This document shows positions 51,526 through 63,684 of a stretch of DNA of 64,000 nucleotides, piece after piece; position 1 is the stretch's first letter, and the number at the start of each line of letters is the position of its first letter. The notes under the pieces are model-generated. The model did not search any database. It was given only the letters and a program-made list of their open reading frames with translations, and was not told the DNA's origin. Source of the DNA: Hymenolepis diminuta (taxonomy: Eukaryota > Platyhelminthes > Cestoda > Cyclophyllidea > Hymenolepididae). Made by a program: the position numbers and the translations under genes. Location: assembly GCA_900708905.1 (NCBI GenBank), contig CAADRB010000029.1, positions 877,594-941,593 on the forward strand, read 5' to 3'.

Positions 51526-53733
51526 ATTTCCATTTAGGATAATAAAATCAGAATTGATATCATGACCCTTGTACACGAGTAATCAGATGAGCGTACTCAG
51601 TTCATTGGTTAGAATCCTGCAAGTAATATATGCTCAAAAGAGAAAGAAAATACAGACAGCTTTCTCTGACTAGGCTCTCCTAACTTATAAAGAATAGATA
51701 AGATTGGAGAATGGGTTCGCTCAGTCGTGACCGTGCATACTTTGCGTTTCTGATAAAGACCTCACGAGGCATTAGAAATGTGGGGATCAGGTTTACAGTG
51801 AAAAGCTTTGATAGGGGCGAAGTGAACCAAACAGCGAAGTTAATAATGGGGACCATCGCATCAGATCTGCTTCAATGCGGAGAAAAGAAGACCACGAAAT
51901 TAAGTAAAGTTCACCTTCAACAAGCTCTAGTGAGTTCTACTTTGTTTAAAATAGTTGTGCTACCATCATCCACATCTCTGTGAATCAAAGTGGCATAACC
52001 AAGCATTCGGTTAAACCAAATGGCCAACAAGCCCTGAATATCACGAACATAAACTCACCCATAAACTCAACCCAGGGATCAAATTGCAAAAATTGAACTT
52101 TTGAACATTAGAATACTGCAAGGTGAATTGTAAGATTCTTGACATCCGACCCCGATATTTGCTCCTATTCAACCCAACATTTCATATTTTATCTAATTAT
52201 TTCGCCATTTCTCGTATCTAAATGTCACCCAATTATTAATAAACTTGCCAATTATTTTGTGTTGTCATGGGTAATAATAGATTCGATTAGCGAATCAATT
52301 TAATACACGCATAAGAGTGGTAAATGCTTGCGTTAGGAAGGAACTAGGTTCAAAGTATGTTTTATCGGTTCTTTCGCGGCACTCGAGAAAGACTATTATT
52401 TATTCGAAGGTCTTTTCACCCTTAGGAATCGGGACAACTGCTATGTAAGTTTCAAGAGCAAGCTATCCTTTAAAGGGAAACTTGTGAGAACTGTTTTGTC
52501 CTCATAATTTTGAGCTGGAACCCGATGCAATCGATTGGCCACCTTGAAAGTAAATTCGAACTTCGGAACTCGAATTTGCAGGAGGTCACAAATGAAATGG
52601 CTCATAAGGTCGACTAAGAGCATTAATTATTGTCCGTATAGTTCTGACTAACCCGCCTTTTCGAAAAGTAAAGGTTCATTCGTAAGCAAAATCTACCCCT
52701 TAATTTTGAAAATAAAGTTAAGGTCCATATTGTCCATTCTCCTCGATGATACATAGTTACTCTATTTAGTCTCCCTACCCGCCATAATTAATCAGTGTAG
52801 TCGGACATCAGTGACATTGAATGTGCAGGTATGGGTATCGCTCTCATAACCTTTGACCTGACTGTGGTTTGATGTTCCCGTTAAACTAATAAATACGCAA
52901 TCGACCTTTGTGGCAAGGTAATGTAACGTCCCAGTGGTGCTAAACACAGGTGAATTATTTGTTATGCGAATCAATGAACTCCATTACCCACAGCAAAATA
53001 TTCACTTTCGAGTTATCCGTCCTGTGCCTCTCCTTCATCCAAAAGGTGTTTCTATGAGGATGCTTACGCACCAATGATTATGTCTTGCTGGACAAACGTA
53101 GTTACATTTAAAACTCATTCTTGAAGCAGCAAGTCCACAGAATTTGTAAAATATGTTGGTCAAAAGTGGACTATAATGAGATTGACTGAGTTAGAAATAA
53201 CTAATCTCATCTACCTACCCTTGGCAATAACAAGATGCGAATGAGTCTAGATGACATGACCAGCAACGGAATTGAATCAACTGGTAAATAAGCTCTGAAT
53301 ATCATGGAGGCAAAATAATATACGAATCCGTTGGTTAACACACCATATTTGAAAATTAGGGCCAAAAGCGTAAACGATACTTCTCATAGAAATATACATG
53401 CCTCATTGCTTCTACAATTCACACAAAATTAACCCCTTTGATATGAGTTTTTTGGACTAAGTTAACTTCATATTAACTCAGAATGTAAAAGATAAAGAAA
53501 AGGAAGACAAATGTAATGTTTATATTTGGTGCTTTCCATAAACAGAAACATTTGATTAATTAAATATTACAATATGATTTCTAAAGTTGCCGGCTTCGAA
53601 TTACTATTTAAATAGAAAGTGAAGGATACAAAAAATCATTGGCTCCGAAATAGGAAATAATTTTCTAACAAAATTTTATCGTAAAATTTAAATAAATTAC
53701 AGTCTCAATAATAAGAAAATTAAAACGCCGATT

Positions 53734-54717
53734 TTATATATGACCGGGGTAGATATTTTGTGAATGAGAATTTGGCGGAAATGACGGCTGTGACGAAAGT
53801 CGGTCGTTCCGTGGATACGACGGTGCCTGTACATCGACATTTGGTGGTGGGTAATAGGGAGCCGGTTGAAAGCTTGTGAACTGCATATCTGCATTGGGAT
53901 GTACATTTGCCGGCTGGTTGGCTTCATAGAAGTAGCCAGGGGCAGGAGGAGGATAAGAATACGTTGGTGCTTGATAGTAATCAGAATACATAATTTGATA
54001 ACTCCGATTCCCTTCATTCGTATTCTCCATCATTCCAGAATATGTAGTTGGGACATGTGCTATCGGAGGAGTACTATGACCACTACCGGGCCCCATATTT
54101 CTCGTTACTGGAGCAGGATTCAGGTAAGAACTTTGTTGAGGTAATGGCGGTGGTGGCGGTGGTGGCGGTGGTGGTGGTGGCAGTTGATTTAAACCACTTT
54201 GGTTAGGATCGTCGTTGTTATTGGTGTTTGCTAGTTGACGAGATATTACATCGGGAATTCTGCCCATTCCATTCATCGTTGGTGGAGGAAAGCCATGATG
54301 AGATCTATCGCTATCGGGAGAGTTTCCTCTTGGCGCATTATTAACTCCTGGACTGCTGTTTAAACTTAAATGGGCAGTATTTAGAGCATTATGAGGAAAC
54401 TGCGGAGGCAGCTGATCAGAAGGCATAGGCGGGTAATACATATTTGTTGGCGCATAATCATGAGTGGGCATTGGTTGGTAGGGCGAATTTTGATAAGCAG
54501 GACAGAAGGGAGGAAGCGAAGGTGGTGGAGTACCGTGGTGTATTCCCTGAGGTGAAGTTCCAATTCTTAGTGGGGGCGGATTGGTGAAAAATGGTGACCT
54601 GCTACGACCATCTTGACTTAAATCCACATCCGTCTCGGACCCATTATTGGTATTCGCTGTTTCCCTTGCCTTTTGTCTCTTTGCCTTCATTCGTCGATTT
54701 TGAAACCACACCTTGAC
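53734..54717 (-). CDS. Posterior-type Hox protein, exon 3 (end of homeodomain and C-terminal tail, residues 211-537)
   Basis: Acceptor aatcttttag|GTCAAGG, phase 0. It begins with the recognition helix VKVWFQNRRMKAKRQK (homeodomain positions 45-60), with W48, F49, Q50, N51 and R53 all present; Q50 and M54 are typical of Hox proteins. A long tail of about 310 residues follows, rich in Pro, Tyr, Asn and Ser, with a twelve-proline run (encoded at 54145-54180) and several Tyr-Pro clusters (PYQPM, YYPP), ending NIYPGHI and TAA at 53734. Such a low-complexity tail may act as a transcription-regulating segment. The plus-strand frame at 53866-54144 and the minus frame at 53697-54017 are shadows. Confidence 0.9.
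   Translation of the reverse strand, partial: VKVWFQNRRMKAKRQKARETANTNNGSETDVDLSQDGRSRSPFFTNPPPLRIGTSPQGIHHGTPPPSLPPFCPAYQNSPYQPMPTHDYAPTNMYYPPMPSDQLPPQFPHNALNTAHLSLNSSPGVNNAPRGNSPDSDRSHHGFPPPTMNGMGRIPDVISRQLANTNNNDDPNQSGLNQLPPPPPPPPPPPPLPQQSSYLNPAPVTRNMGPGSGHSTPPIAHVPTTYSGMMENTNEGNRSYQIMYSDYYQAPTYSYPPPAPGYFYEANQPANVHPNADMQFTSFQPAPYYPPPNVDVQAPSYPRNDRLSSQPSFPPNSHSQNIYPGHI
54145..54180. repeat. GGT/GGC trinucleotide run inside the Hox coding sequence
   Basis: About twelve trinucleotides, read on the minus strand as proline codons. Potentially length-variable between individuals. Confidence 0.9.
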
Positions 54718-55318
54718 CTAAAAGATTGGATAAGAGCAAACAGCACATTTTAAGTCCAGCCAATTATTGAGGAATCCTTTTACTTTGGGTAATTCGACGC
54801 TCGCATTTGACAGGATGGTCGTTTATCTCCCCAGGTTTGCTACATAGACTTGACATTTTGAAAGGCAATACCTATTTAAATGCAGTGGAATTGCTGCAAG
54901 TTTAATCGAAATCTTGAGGAAATTTGACAAACCAACCCAGTTTATAGCCACAGCGAAAGGGAGAACCCAGAATCTGAACGCATATTTTCGGATGACTAAA
55001 CACACTATTATTGTACTTATCAAGTCAAGTGAAAACATTCCCATCTCATGAGCTCTTTAAAGGATTTCACAATTCACAACGCCTCCATCTTCCAGTTTTT
55101 GAAGAGATCTGCACACGGGAGACGAAAAGATAAAACAAACTCTAATCAATCCTTGATACCTACCACTGTGATGTTGTGATATAGGACAGGTGATATTTTA
55201 GAAGCATGGCGCACGATTTAACCGAAGCATAAAATAGATAACACCCCGTTTTCTTAACCTTGATTCTGACTTTCCCAATTTATATAATAAACCATAAACA
55301 ATTATTTTCGATTCTTAC
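54718..55318 (-). other. Hox gene intron 2 (within the homeobox, codon 44/45)
   Basis: A 601-bp intron with donor CAG|gtaaga and acceptor cttttag. It splits the homeobox between Q44 and V45. No other feature was seen inside it. Confidence 0.9.
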
Positions 55319-55452
55319 CTGATCCTGAGATAGATTCAAGGCTACAGCTATTTCCCTTCTTCTTGCGGAATTAATATAATTTTCTTTTTGAAAAATTGCT
55401 TCTAGATTGTTTGTTTGGTATCGAGTGTATGGTTTTCGCTTTCCTTTTCTTC
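55319..55452 (-). CDS. Posterior-type Hox protein, exon 2 (homeodomain positions 1-44, residues 166-210)
   Basis: Acceptor tttaaacag|GAAGAAAAGG, donor GATCAG|gtaaga, phase 1 in and phase 0 out. It codes RKGKRKPYTRYQTNN, then LEAIFQKENYINSARRR and EIAVALNLSQDQ. Residues R5, L16 and F20 of the homeodomain are kept. The N-terminal arm RKPYTRYQT is the hallmark of the Abd-B/Post (posterior Hox) class, and the 44/45 intron is also known in Abd-B. Helix 2 (ENYINSARRREIA) is divergent and recalls Even-skipped proteins slightly. Best call is a flatworm Post-type gene (Post-2-like); a one-to-one orthologue is not claimed. Confidence 0.87.
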
Positions 55453-55831
55453 CTGTTTAAAATGAAACAAAGTGAAAAGAGATTAATAAGAAGCCAAAAA
55501 TTGTGATTGCACCCGTTTGTGTTATTTCNTCCACACCTCCCTTACTCTGACTATTTCGCCTTATTTCTTGACTCCTTGGTCATTAATACCTATCCTAATT
55601 ATATTTCCCAAACACATTAAGAAGAACGGTTTTCCAATGCTCATCTTGGGTACAGCTGAACAAAACTTATACACTATCGACTAACACTTCGACTATCTCA
55701 AAAACGTGCAATTCAAGATAGGAAATCTTAAGTCAGACAATAATTGGATGGGAACATAGTATTGCTATTCTATTCCCACAAAAGACATTGATAGAGATAT
55801 TTGATTAGGCAAAAGTACGGACACAGCTTAC
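55453..55831 (-). other. Hox gene intron 1
   Basis: A 379-bp phase-1 intron with donor AACG|gtaagc and acceptor aaacag. It carries one ambiguous base (N) at 55529. No other feature. Confidence 0.88.
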
Positions 55832-56327
55832 CGTTTGCAACAGAAACACCTGAAACCGTATTAGTTTCCTCCTCATAGGCTTGTAAATCCATAGGGTTTG
55901 GATTGGAATTCGAAGGTATTGGACGAGGAATCTCATTTCCGGTCAAGTGTGGTGGATATGAGCCATTCATGTGACCGTTAGGTCCAATTGATTCCCCACA
56001 AGCAACTCCAGTAGGCACAGTATGTTGGAAATGTATTTGATGAGCAGAAGAATGCTCAGAAAATGGGGATGGTGGTATGAAAAAATCACCTCCATAATTT
56101 ATAGTCCTAAGATATCCATAATCATGGCTTATTAAGTGCTGTGCATTTGTAAATGGTGGGATCCATGTGTTTTTCCCATTGCTATCGGGTCCACCTCTGT
56201 CAGTGTTATCAATGTGCGAATTTGAGATTTTGTCTGAGTGCTGCATCTCACAATATCGAATGCTCAACTGGTTCCCACCAGGAGCTTTTAAATCTTTGGT
56301 CTGCCAATGAAATGCTTGCCATCCCAT
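55832..56327 (-). CDS. Posterior-type Hox protein, exon 1 (residues 1-165)
   Basis: The start ATG at 56327 has A at -3 and G at +4, with an in-frame TAA three codons upstream. It opens MGWQAFHWQTKDLKAPGG and codes a hydrophilic leader rich in Asn, Pro, Gly and His, with no obvious YPWM hexapeptide, as expected for posterior Hox proteins. The donor leaves phase 1: VSVANG joins directly to the homeodomain in exon 2. The three exons total 537 residues with the homeodomain at 167-226. The protein would act as a nuclear DNA-binding regulator of posterior identity, from family knowledge. Confidence 0.82.
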
Positions 56328-59300
56328 GATTGGTTATTTCATTAACTTGCGCCGTGCAGACGCTTATATGCAATTGGCTATCGGATACATCACACACCTG
56401 CAACCGCAATTTGAAATTTCCAAGTGGGGTGAGAATACTGATGAAGATGTGCCCAGTTAAACATACTTTGCCATCATGTATTTGAAAATTTACTGTTTTA
56501 TTTTCGTATCAATTAAAGCAATATTGTTTTAGCCTCAGGTCGAAACATTGATCCTGAATTTAAATGCACTAATTTTGCATGTGCGTATGTATATACTGTC
56601 GAAGTTGCTGAAAATAATACCAGAAAATTGGGCATTAGAGCCCAAGAAAAAACATAGATTGACTAATGTTAATTAATGGTAGTGCGAATAAGGTAGGATA
56701 AGACTTCATGAAAGGTTAAAATTTGGCGAAAAAATACATTTAAGGAGATAAGAAAACACCAACGCTTAAAGAATTACGAGTGAATGAGTAGAACACTTTC
56801 CTAAGAATTCTTATTGATGTTTGGGAGTAGAATCACCATCTCGTTTTTTAATCTGCGAAATTTGGAAGCAGAATATTGATAGATAGGCGTACTTTCGGAG
56901 AAATATGCTGCCTAGGGTAGGTTAATAAGACTACTCGAACAGTACAGGGGCTCAACAGTTTGATTCTTAATTGTACCTATTTAAGTAAGTTTAAACATTT
57001 CTTCTCCTGTCAGTTTGCTTTGTGGGAATGGGTCACTTACGTCTCCTTCCTGTTTAACTTAGTAATCTGCATGCCTCTCATAATAAGTCTTAGCAGCATC
57101 CATGGAACATCTCATACCATGATCTTTAATTCATTAGAGTAAAAATTGCTACTGCAAGAAAATAGCTAAGTATGCCCGATTTATCCCATAGTTGGGAGTG
57201 GAAGTTAATCTACTGTTTTGGCTTGATTATTAATAAAGTATTTGCGGCTTCAATTATAACTGCATGAAAACATTCATAGTTCTGAGAATAGTTTTCTCAT
57301 CTAAACGTTGAATTCTACAAGTATTGAAATTTTACTCTCAATAGGAATCAAACTGGGTGATACTGAATGTCCTTTTAGGAACAAATTAAGACTATACTAA
57401 ATATATAAAGGTGTTGATTACGTCGTTCACTCATTGATTTATTATAAACTTTACGTTTTTTGGCAGTGATTGTCTATATGGTGAATAAAAGGAAGGATAT
57501 GATATCTTGCATAGCGTTACAGTGGTAAATATCTGGTTCAGCTTCTCTTACCATACATAATTTTGTTCGAATAATAAATATGAAGTGGTGGCGATTTTAT
57601 ACCATTCCGATTACTCCTTTGTTAACTTCCTATATATCTCACTTTTGTCCGATGAAGATTACTTTTCCTGCAATTAGATAAAACTACTCTAGTATATTTA
57701 TAGTCAGCCATATCCAGAATATTCAGCTTTGCTCGTTTATAGGAATTTTTTCTAAATTAATATTTCATCCACTTTGCGTGCCCATCCTGCCCCTTCTTAG
57801 AACTCGAATCACTGTTTACTTCTTATAGAGACTTTTCTACTTTCCCACAGAGACAACTAATATTGGTGTGATTTTATATGATAAAGGCACACAATACCGA
57901 GTAAAATCTAGTGTAATAGTCTCTCGGTAAGCAGCTTCTAAGGCGGGCCCAGGGCATCGCTACCACTTGTACACTTTTAGTCAAATCTTTTTCGTAAACC
58001 AACTTATCCTTTGAGAACATAAAATTAATTTCGTTTAACCGCAACCTTGCAGGGAGTTGAGCAAGTACATGACCTTAGAAATATTGGGAATTTTATACAT
58101 ACCAGCATATTCAAATAGAATACTTTAGGAGTTGAGCGGCCTGATGAAGAGGAAATATAACTCTGATATAAATTGAGATCTTGTTGGAGAGCGTCAATTT
58201 AGAGCTTTGAATATGTAATACTGTCTTGTTGCATAAATAATTTAAGTAGATAATTAGCCAGTCAGTTTTGTTGTTTTTTATGATTTACTTTATTTCACTG
58301 GGAGTAAAATATACCATAATTGATATATTTATAAGAATAGCACTGAACTTACTATACGATAAGCCTTTAACTAATGATAACTCAGTTTGAGAAAGAAACT
58401 ACAGATTCTGTAGTAAAATGTATATGAAATTTTGCATTTTCAAAAGCGAACTACGGAAAGCCAGAGTAACTAAGTAACCATGATGATAATCGTTTCATTT
58501 ACTGGCATATGATTTGAAGTTTTTACAGGTAAAAAAGTCTAGTTTATTCTAATCTGGAGCTGAGGTTCGTGCGGTTTTCAGGAAATTAATTGGACCCTAT
58601 TAACGCTCTTAAGAAAGTAACCTCACTCAGTAATCAAGTTTTTATTAGTAGAATCGCCGTTTGACGTGACCTATCAGATATGATTAATGCGAAAGGAATG
58701 GATGATATTATATTTCCTACAATTTCTACCGCATTAGGCTAATTTCAAAACTACTATCGAAAATTCTTTTGACCCTTTACCTAGATACAAATATTTTTAC
58801 CTACAAATGCTCTCATTAAAAGTAACACCACATATAACTATTTGACCTCTTTAAGTCCAATTTGCTGTAGAAAATCAAATTATCCTCTCGACCTCATCCC
58901 CCACTTTAGTGGTGAATATAATTCAAAATAATTTGTTTTCTGGACGTGACTTTCTCTCTTGAGTTTTATTACCACAAGGTCGATATTGTTCTGAAGTTGG
59001 GTGGTCCTGATACGTATAGATGGAAAAGTGTCCCCGTTGGGACAGCGGTTTACGAGCATGCAGATGAAGACGGGAGTAAAGGCTTAGAGGGCCACGGATG
59101 AGTCTATAAAAGAGGTGATGATTTGGTTCCAATTTATAGTGAAGAAAATCATAAAGTTTACCATTGATCGTTTAGAAAATACTTGCTTTTACAAACGCAA
59201 ATACCAGAAAACCCGAGTTATGTTAATATCCGGGATGATTCGCTGGAATAGCGATCTTTCTGCTTATAATTAAACAAATACCGTCTTATCTTAAATAGAA

Positions 59301-59693
59301 TAAGAACTGGTATCTTTGAATTCAATAAAGTCCGTACGATTTGTCTGTGTGAGGAAATTAATTAGAACTTCATTAAATATCTTAAAAAGGTGCCCCCTTT
59401 CGTTAAACAAAGTATTATAAGCTTTGTCGCTCGTCGCAGTATCTGTCAGTATTTGGAATGCGACAGAAACGAAGAATAAAATTTAATGTAAAATGTTTGT
59501 CATTATTCATTTGATCGCTAAACGAATTTTAAAAATCCTTCTCACGTATTACATGCTATTTACTTCTAATACAGTCTTCTTTGAAAATAGCACTATATAT
59601 GAAAATGTCCAAATCCATTAGTGAAAATGTAGTGGAAAGATATTCTGGAGCCGTTCTGGCTGTCTCAATTTTTGGCCATCCACTTCACAGAGT

Positions 59694-59766
59694 CCGTAAT
59701 GATGAGCGTCGACTTCATAACCTCTGACATTTAGGACGTACATGTTAGCCACTGCACCATTGGCAA
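59694..59766 (-). repeat. tRNA-derived (SINE-like) segment, degenerate
   Basis: On the minus strand the A box TGGTGCAGTGG (59759-59749) fits the consensus, and a poor B box AGTCGACGC (59714-59706) follows at 45 bases. Cloverleaf pairing is not convincing. Same type of relic as at 51.5 kb, more decayed. Confidence 0.35.
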
Positions 59767-60285
59767 ATACCGTAAAAAGCTTAAAATAATTTATTTTTAT
59801 TGTCTAGGACAACCAGGAGGAAAGTAGCAGAAAAGGGGAATAATAACCGAAAGCAATACAGTTTGATTTTACTTATTTGGCTAGTTTAGATGTACAATTG
59901 CGAAATTTTTCAATTTCAACTCTCCCATCTGAATGCTCCACTAATTGGTTGATAAGTTTGAAAAGCAAAACTGGCTTAAACCTGTTTGAGGCTAACTCAA
60001 ATAGATTCCTCATTTTACTGAGAATTGTGTTAGTGTCTGACCTTACTAATTTTGGAGTTGTTCACCTTAAACCCTTCGGGATTTGTGATGGCAGATGAAG
60101 GTGAATCGAAAATAATTGCGTCCAAAATAGAGGGATGGGAAACCTCAAATTACATTGTATCACGTTGAGAAAAACGAATCGGAAGATTCGATGATAGAGT
60201 TGTCCAACTTCTCCAATAATTGAAGTTGATAATAATCATATGCTTTTATGACATTTGTACTCTTTTGATGACCTCGTTATATCAG

Positions 60286-61500
60286 TATTTTGCATAAGGC
60301 ATCCGAGAACACCCTATGCACTTTTAGTAAAAGCAGAAAGTGAAGCTGTTAATAATTGAAACTTGCAATTTCTCGTAACAAAACAAATAAATGTAATATC
60401 TGTTAACCCAGGTTTTACTTCACATATCCTCCTTCGGCTTCTATCACTCATTCAAATCGAGTCCAAAAGCGACAGCAAAATTCTATCAAGTAGTCTTTAC
60501 CCATTTTTTCATTCCTTGGGCTATTGCCCCATCAGAAAGAACTATTTGGTGTTAATGGAGATGCCCACTAACTTTCACTTCAACCACGCCTCACCCCCGC
60601 TCCACACGTAATAATGCTAAGGATTAAGATCTGGAAGTAGTTAGGAGGCCACAAGTTAGGTGAGACATGTTGATGGAAATTCTCGCCTATCCAATCCTGG
60701 GCTTTGAGGAGTTTATGGGATGGAGCCGAATCTTGTTGAAAGACATGGGGTCTTCCTCCATTGGCTACGCAGTCTGTGTATGACGACTTTACAACAATGG
60801 CTTGAGGAATCTCACCATTAACTCTAAGGCCCTGTTGGAAAAATTAGGAGGTCGCACGCGTACAGCCACCTATCATTTTTTCGATGGTGGGAGTATTTTT
60901 GATTGGAGAAAAGCCAAAGACACTTCTCTTCTTCTGAATCCTTCAATTTCCTTAAGAGTCCTTTTGCATGTACTCAACAATTCTCTTGAGTTGTCTTTGT
61001 CTACATAAACTGACCTACCTATGAACATATGATTTGTATCCGATGTCTTGATGAACAACATTCTTTGTATATTATTGTTCCTTCAGATACTTGAAGACCT
61101 TTGGCTAGATGTCGCGCATTGAATTCCCACGATCTTCGTCCATCATGCCATGCCATGCACCCTCCTTACAAACTCAGGTTTTGTAAGTGAGTGAGTCAGT
61201 AGAGCGTTGATAAGGTTCCTACTTTCTCTTCCTCATGGCGGCCAATTCACCTCCATTCTTTTCATTCAGCGGCTCCTTTCTAACTTTTCAAGCGAAAGAT
61301 CTGGGGATTTTTAGAAATCGTGTAATTTCTAAATTCCTGTATTTCGCTATTATAGACACCATTATGGCGAGTCTTTTCATTTCATTATTTATAGAAGTAT
61401 CTGACATGAGACCTTCTGATATAAAAAATGCATTAATCATCGTCGAGTTAGTTTAAATAACGAAAATATAAGCCTTCTCTGATACCCTACGCACTCCGTA
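60286..61500 (-). mobile_element. Decayed mariner-family transposon, copy C
   Basis: About 1.2 kb between TA dinucleotides, with ends tgcataaggcatccgag and (reverse complement) gagtgcgtagggtatcagag. The minus-strand transposase relic has HVSPNLWPPN followed by a frameshifted SPDLNP block at about 60620-60650, and an N-terminal part near 61060-61350. Region by region it matches copies A and B, with different lesions. Plus-strand frames at 60363, 60802 and 61235 are shadows. It lies about 4 kb upstream of the Hox start. Confidence 0.83.
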
Positions 61501-63684
61501 TTTGCCAACATTTACCCTATTTCTTTACGATAAATAGATGGTAGATACATATCTAGTGGCTAATTTAAATTTTCCAATGATAAGTGAGAAGAATTTTGTT
61601 CAATGCCTATACGTTCATTTCAATTACCCGTAGTGGTTTAATTACGATTAAGTATTACACTGATTGGTCCATTGGTATATTTTAGTACACTAATTATTCC
61701 ATATTTGGTTTCGATCTGCTCTGTCAATGGTTCATCAAATTCTTGAAATTATGATCAGTGAATATTTGTTCTTTACACATTCAAGATACTTAAGAACTTA
61801 CTTTCGATAGGGTTTTAGTTTTCATAGAGATCGGATGAACACTCGGACTAGTTGTCGAATTTCATAATCGAAGGTCAGCATTCATACGTATTTTCGTGGT
61901 CACATTTCACAAAACATGCATTAAATGCATATATGTAATCGCACAAGACATTGAGGTGGCAAAACTCCATCTTCATAATAGCCTAACGTTTAAGTAATGA
62001 TTTTGAACAAAAATGTTTTAATCTAGCAGAGGTTAATAAGTACATTTCATCCAAAACGAACACATATAATAACAAGACTAGCAGTATATATTCTGTTTTC
62101 GACAAATCGAATTTAATTCTAATATATGTATGCCAGGGTTTTAAGTATCTTCAGTGTGGCTGGTCCGTTGTGTACGATAGAATCTGGAGTCCGGTTGAGT
62201 ATGAACCATTTCGAAAAGAAAATCTATTTTATTCAGATAAAATTTGTAAATCAGGGCGATTCAATCTTTCCCATTCTCTAAATGTTTCATAATTAATTTA
62301 GTAAAAGACTGTTTTAATGCTTTCTCTAAGTAACTCTTTGAATGGCTATTAGAACTCCAATTTCTCAGATTTGGTATCACAGAGAATCTCAATAACGTTA
62401 AGACGCGTCAGTGGTATCAAGACCAAGTAATCGTGGTAATTATGTCCTTTTAGGAGAACGTCAATCACACATCACCCCTTCTGCTCCTTCCATCCTCCCA
62501 ATCATTTCCACCCCGGATATCACACATTCGTCCAATCATGGCTAGGTGACAGCTGACAAGAGACTTAAGTGGGGGGATTTGCGATTCTTCAAATTCGATC
62601 AAAACATCCTTAAGACATCGGGTATTTTGTAACTAAATTTGTCTCAATGGCTGATTAATTATATTTAAGGATGGCTAATAAAACCATTAGGAGTTCCTAG
62701 ATTAAAGCCAATTGAAAATTAGAATTTTGCATTAACCTAAGCGCAGTTGTATTGGACAGAATATTTTAGAGTTTCTTTAGTGATTTAACTAAAAGGATGT
62801 TCAGTTTATTTATATATGCAGTATTAATTTTCAAAATTTTTTTGATTAATTTTTGAGTCTAAATGATATTATTTTGGAACTTTGAATTTAAGACGGAAAT
62901 CATTCAGATTGGCTTTCCATTTAATCAAAAAAAATATATAATTCACCTTGTCTTAATTGCTTCTCAAAGTGTTCTTTTAATAAAATGGACCAAACAAATA
63001 AGTTCATGATAGAATTTTCGTAAAAATTATGTGAATGAGTATTTCAGATGTGTCTTCATCATCTTCAAAACTGATTTGATTTGTATCAATGAAAATTCGG
63101 TCGGTTAATAGCTACGCAAATGAAATTTAAACCAAAACGAGCATAGTGTTTACGGCTGCCTCGATAGCAAACAATAGAAATTCACTATAGCTTTTCGTTG
63201 TAAAGGAAGATAATTACGATTTTCTGTTGTGCATCTTTATCAACTGAAAGGAATAATCTAGTCCACATCAAGTATTCTACTGAGCAACAAGCTGCTCATT
63301 GTTGTGAAGATTTAATAAGTATCTGAAGTTATAAATAGAGGACTAACACTATGCTTCAGACACTGATGATTTGAAAGAGTTTCATTAACTTGACTTCAAC
63401 GCAGTTACTTAGAAGTTCAGTGAATCGAAAGCATCCATTGTGCAACACACGTGTCTGAAATGATATTCTTCACCAGTTTAACTTCATCGCTAGTTTTAAT
63501 CCCTCCTTCACCTTGAACAAAACCAGTATATTCACTCAGTATTCATTTCAATGAATCTGCTATTATTCACTTACATAGCACCAAGTTGTATGGAAGAGCT
63601 AGTCTGACAAGTGGATGAAGAGGTTTATTTATAAAATTGAGGCGAAAGAAAAGGTAATCAGTAGTTAAACTCTGTGTGTAACTG

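Larger units (their letters stand above)
43449..53733. other. Gene-poor intergenic region
   Basis: Ten kilobases of AT-rich sequence with no gene I can support. It contains two tRNA-derived segments (44.2 and 51.5 kb), the second half of a dispersed repeat pair (50.1 kb) and a pyrimidine tract. The open frames at 46806, 47052, 47879, 50518, 51711, 52441 and 52792 show no motif and no splice context. Confidence 0.5.

Noticed and set aside
51318..51533. Minus-strand 71-codon frame (SQWRNGQIVRVRSRRSRVR).
   Set aside because: This Arg-rich pattern is the translation of a tRNA-like sequence, which is the real feature there.
54711..55319. Assignment of the homeobox gene to Even-skipped (Evx).
   Set aside because: Helix 2 and the end of the homeodomain (KENY, KVWFQNRRMKxKRQ) resemble Evx, but the N-terminal arm RKPYTRYQT and the 44/45 intron fit posterior Hox better.
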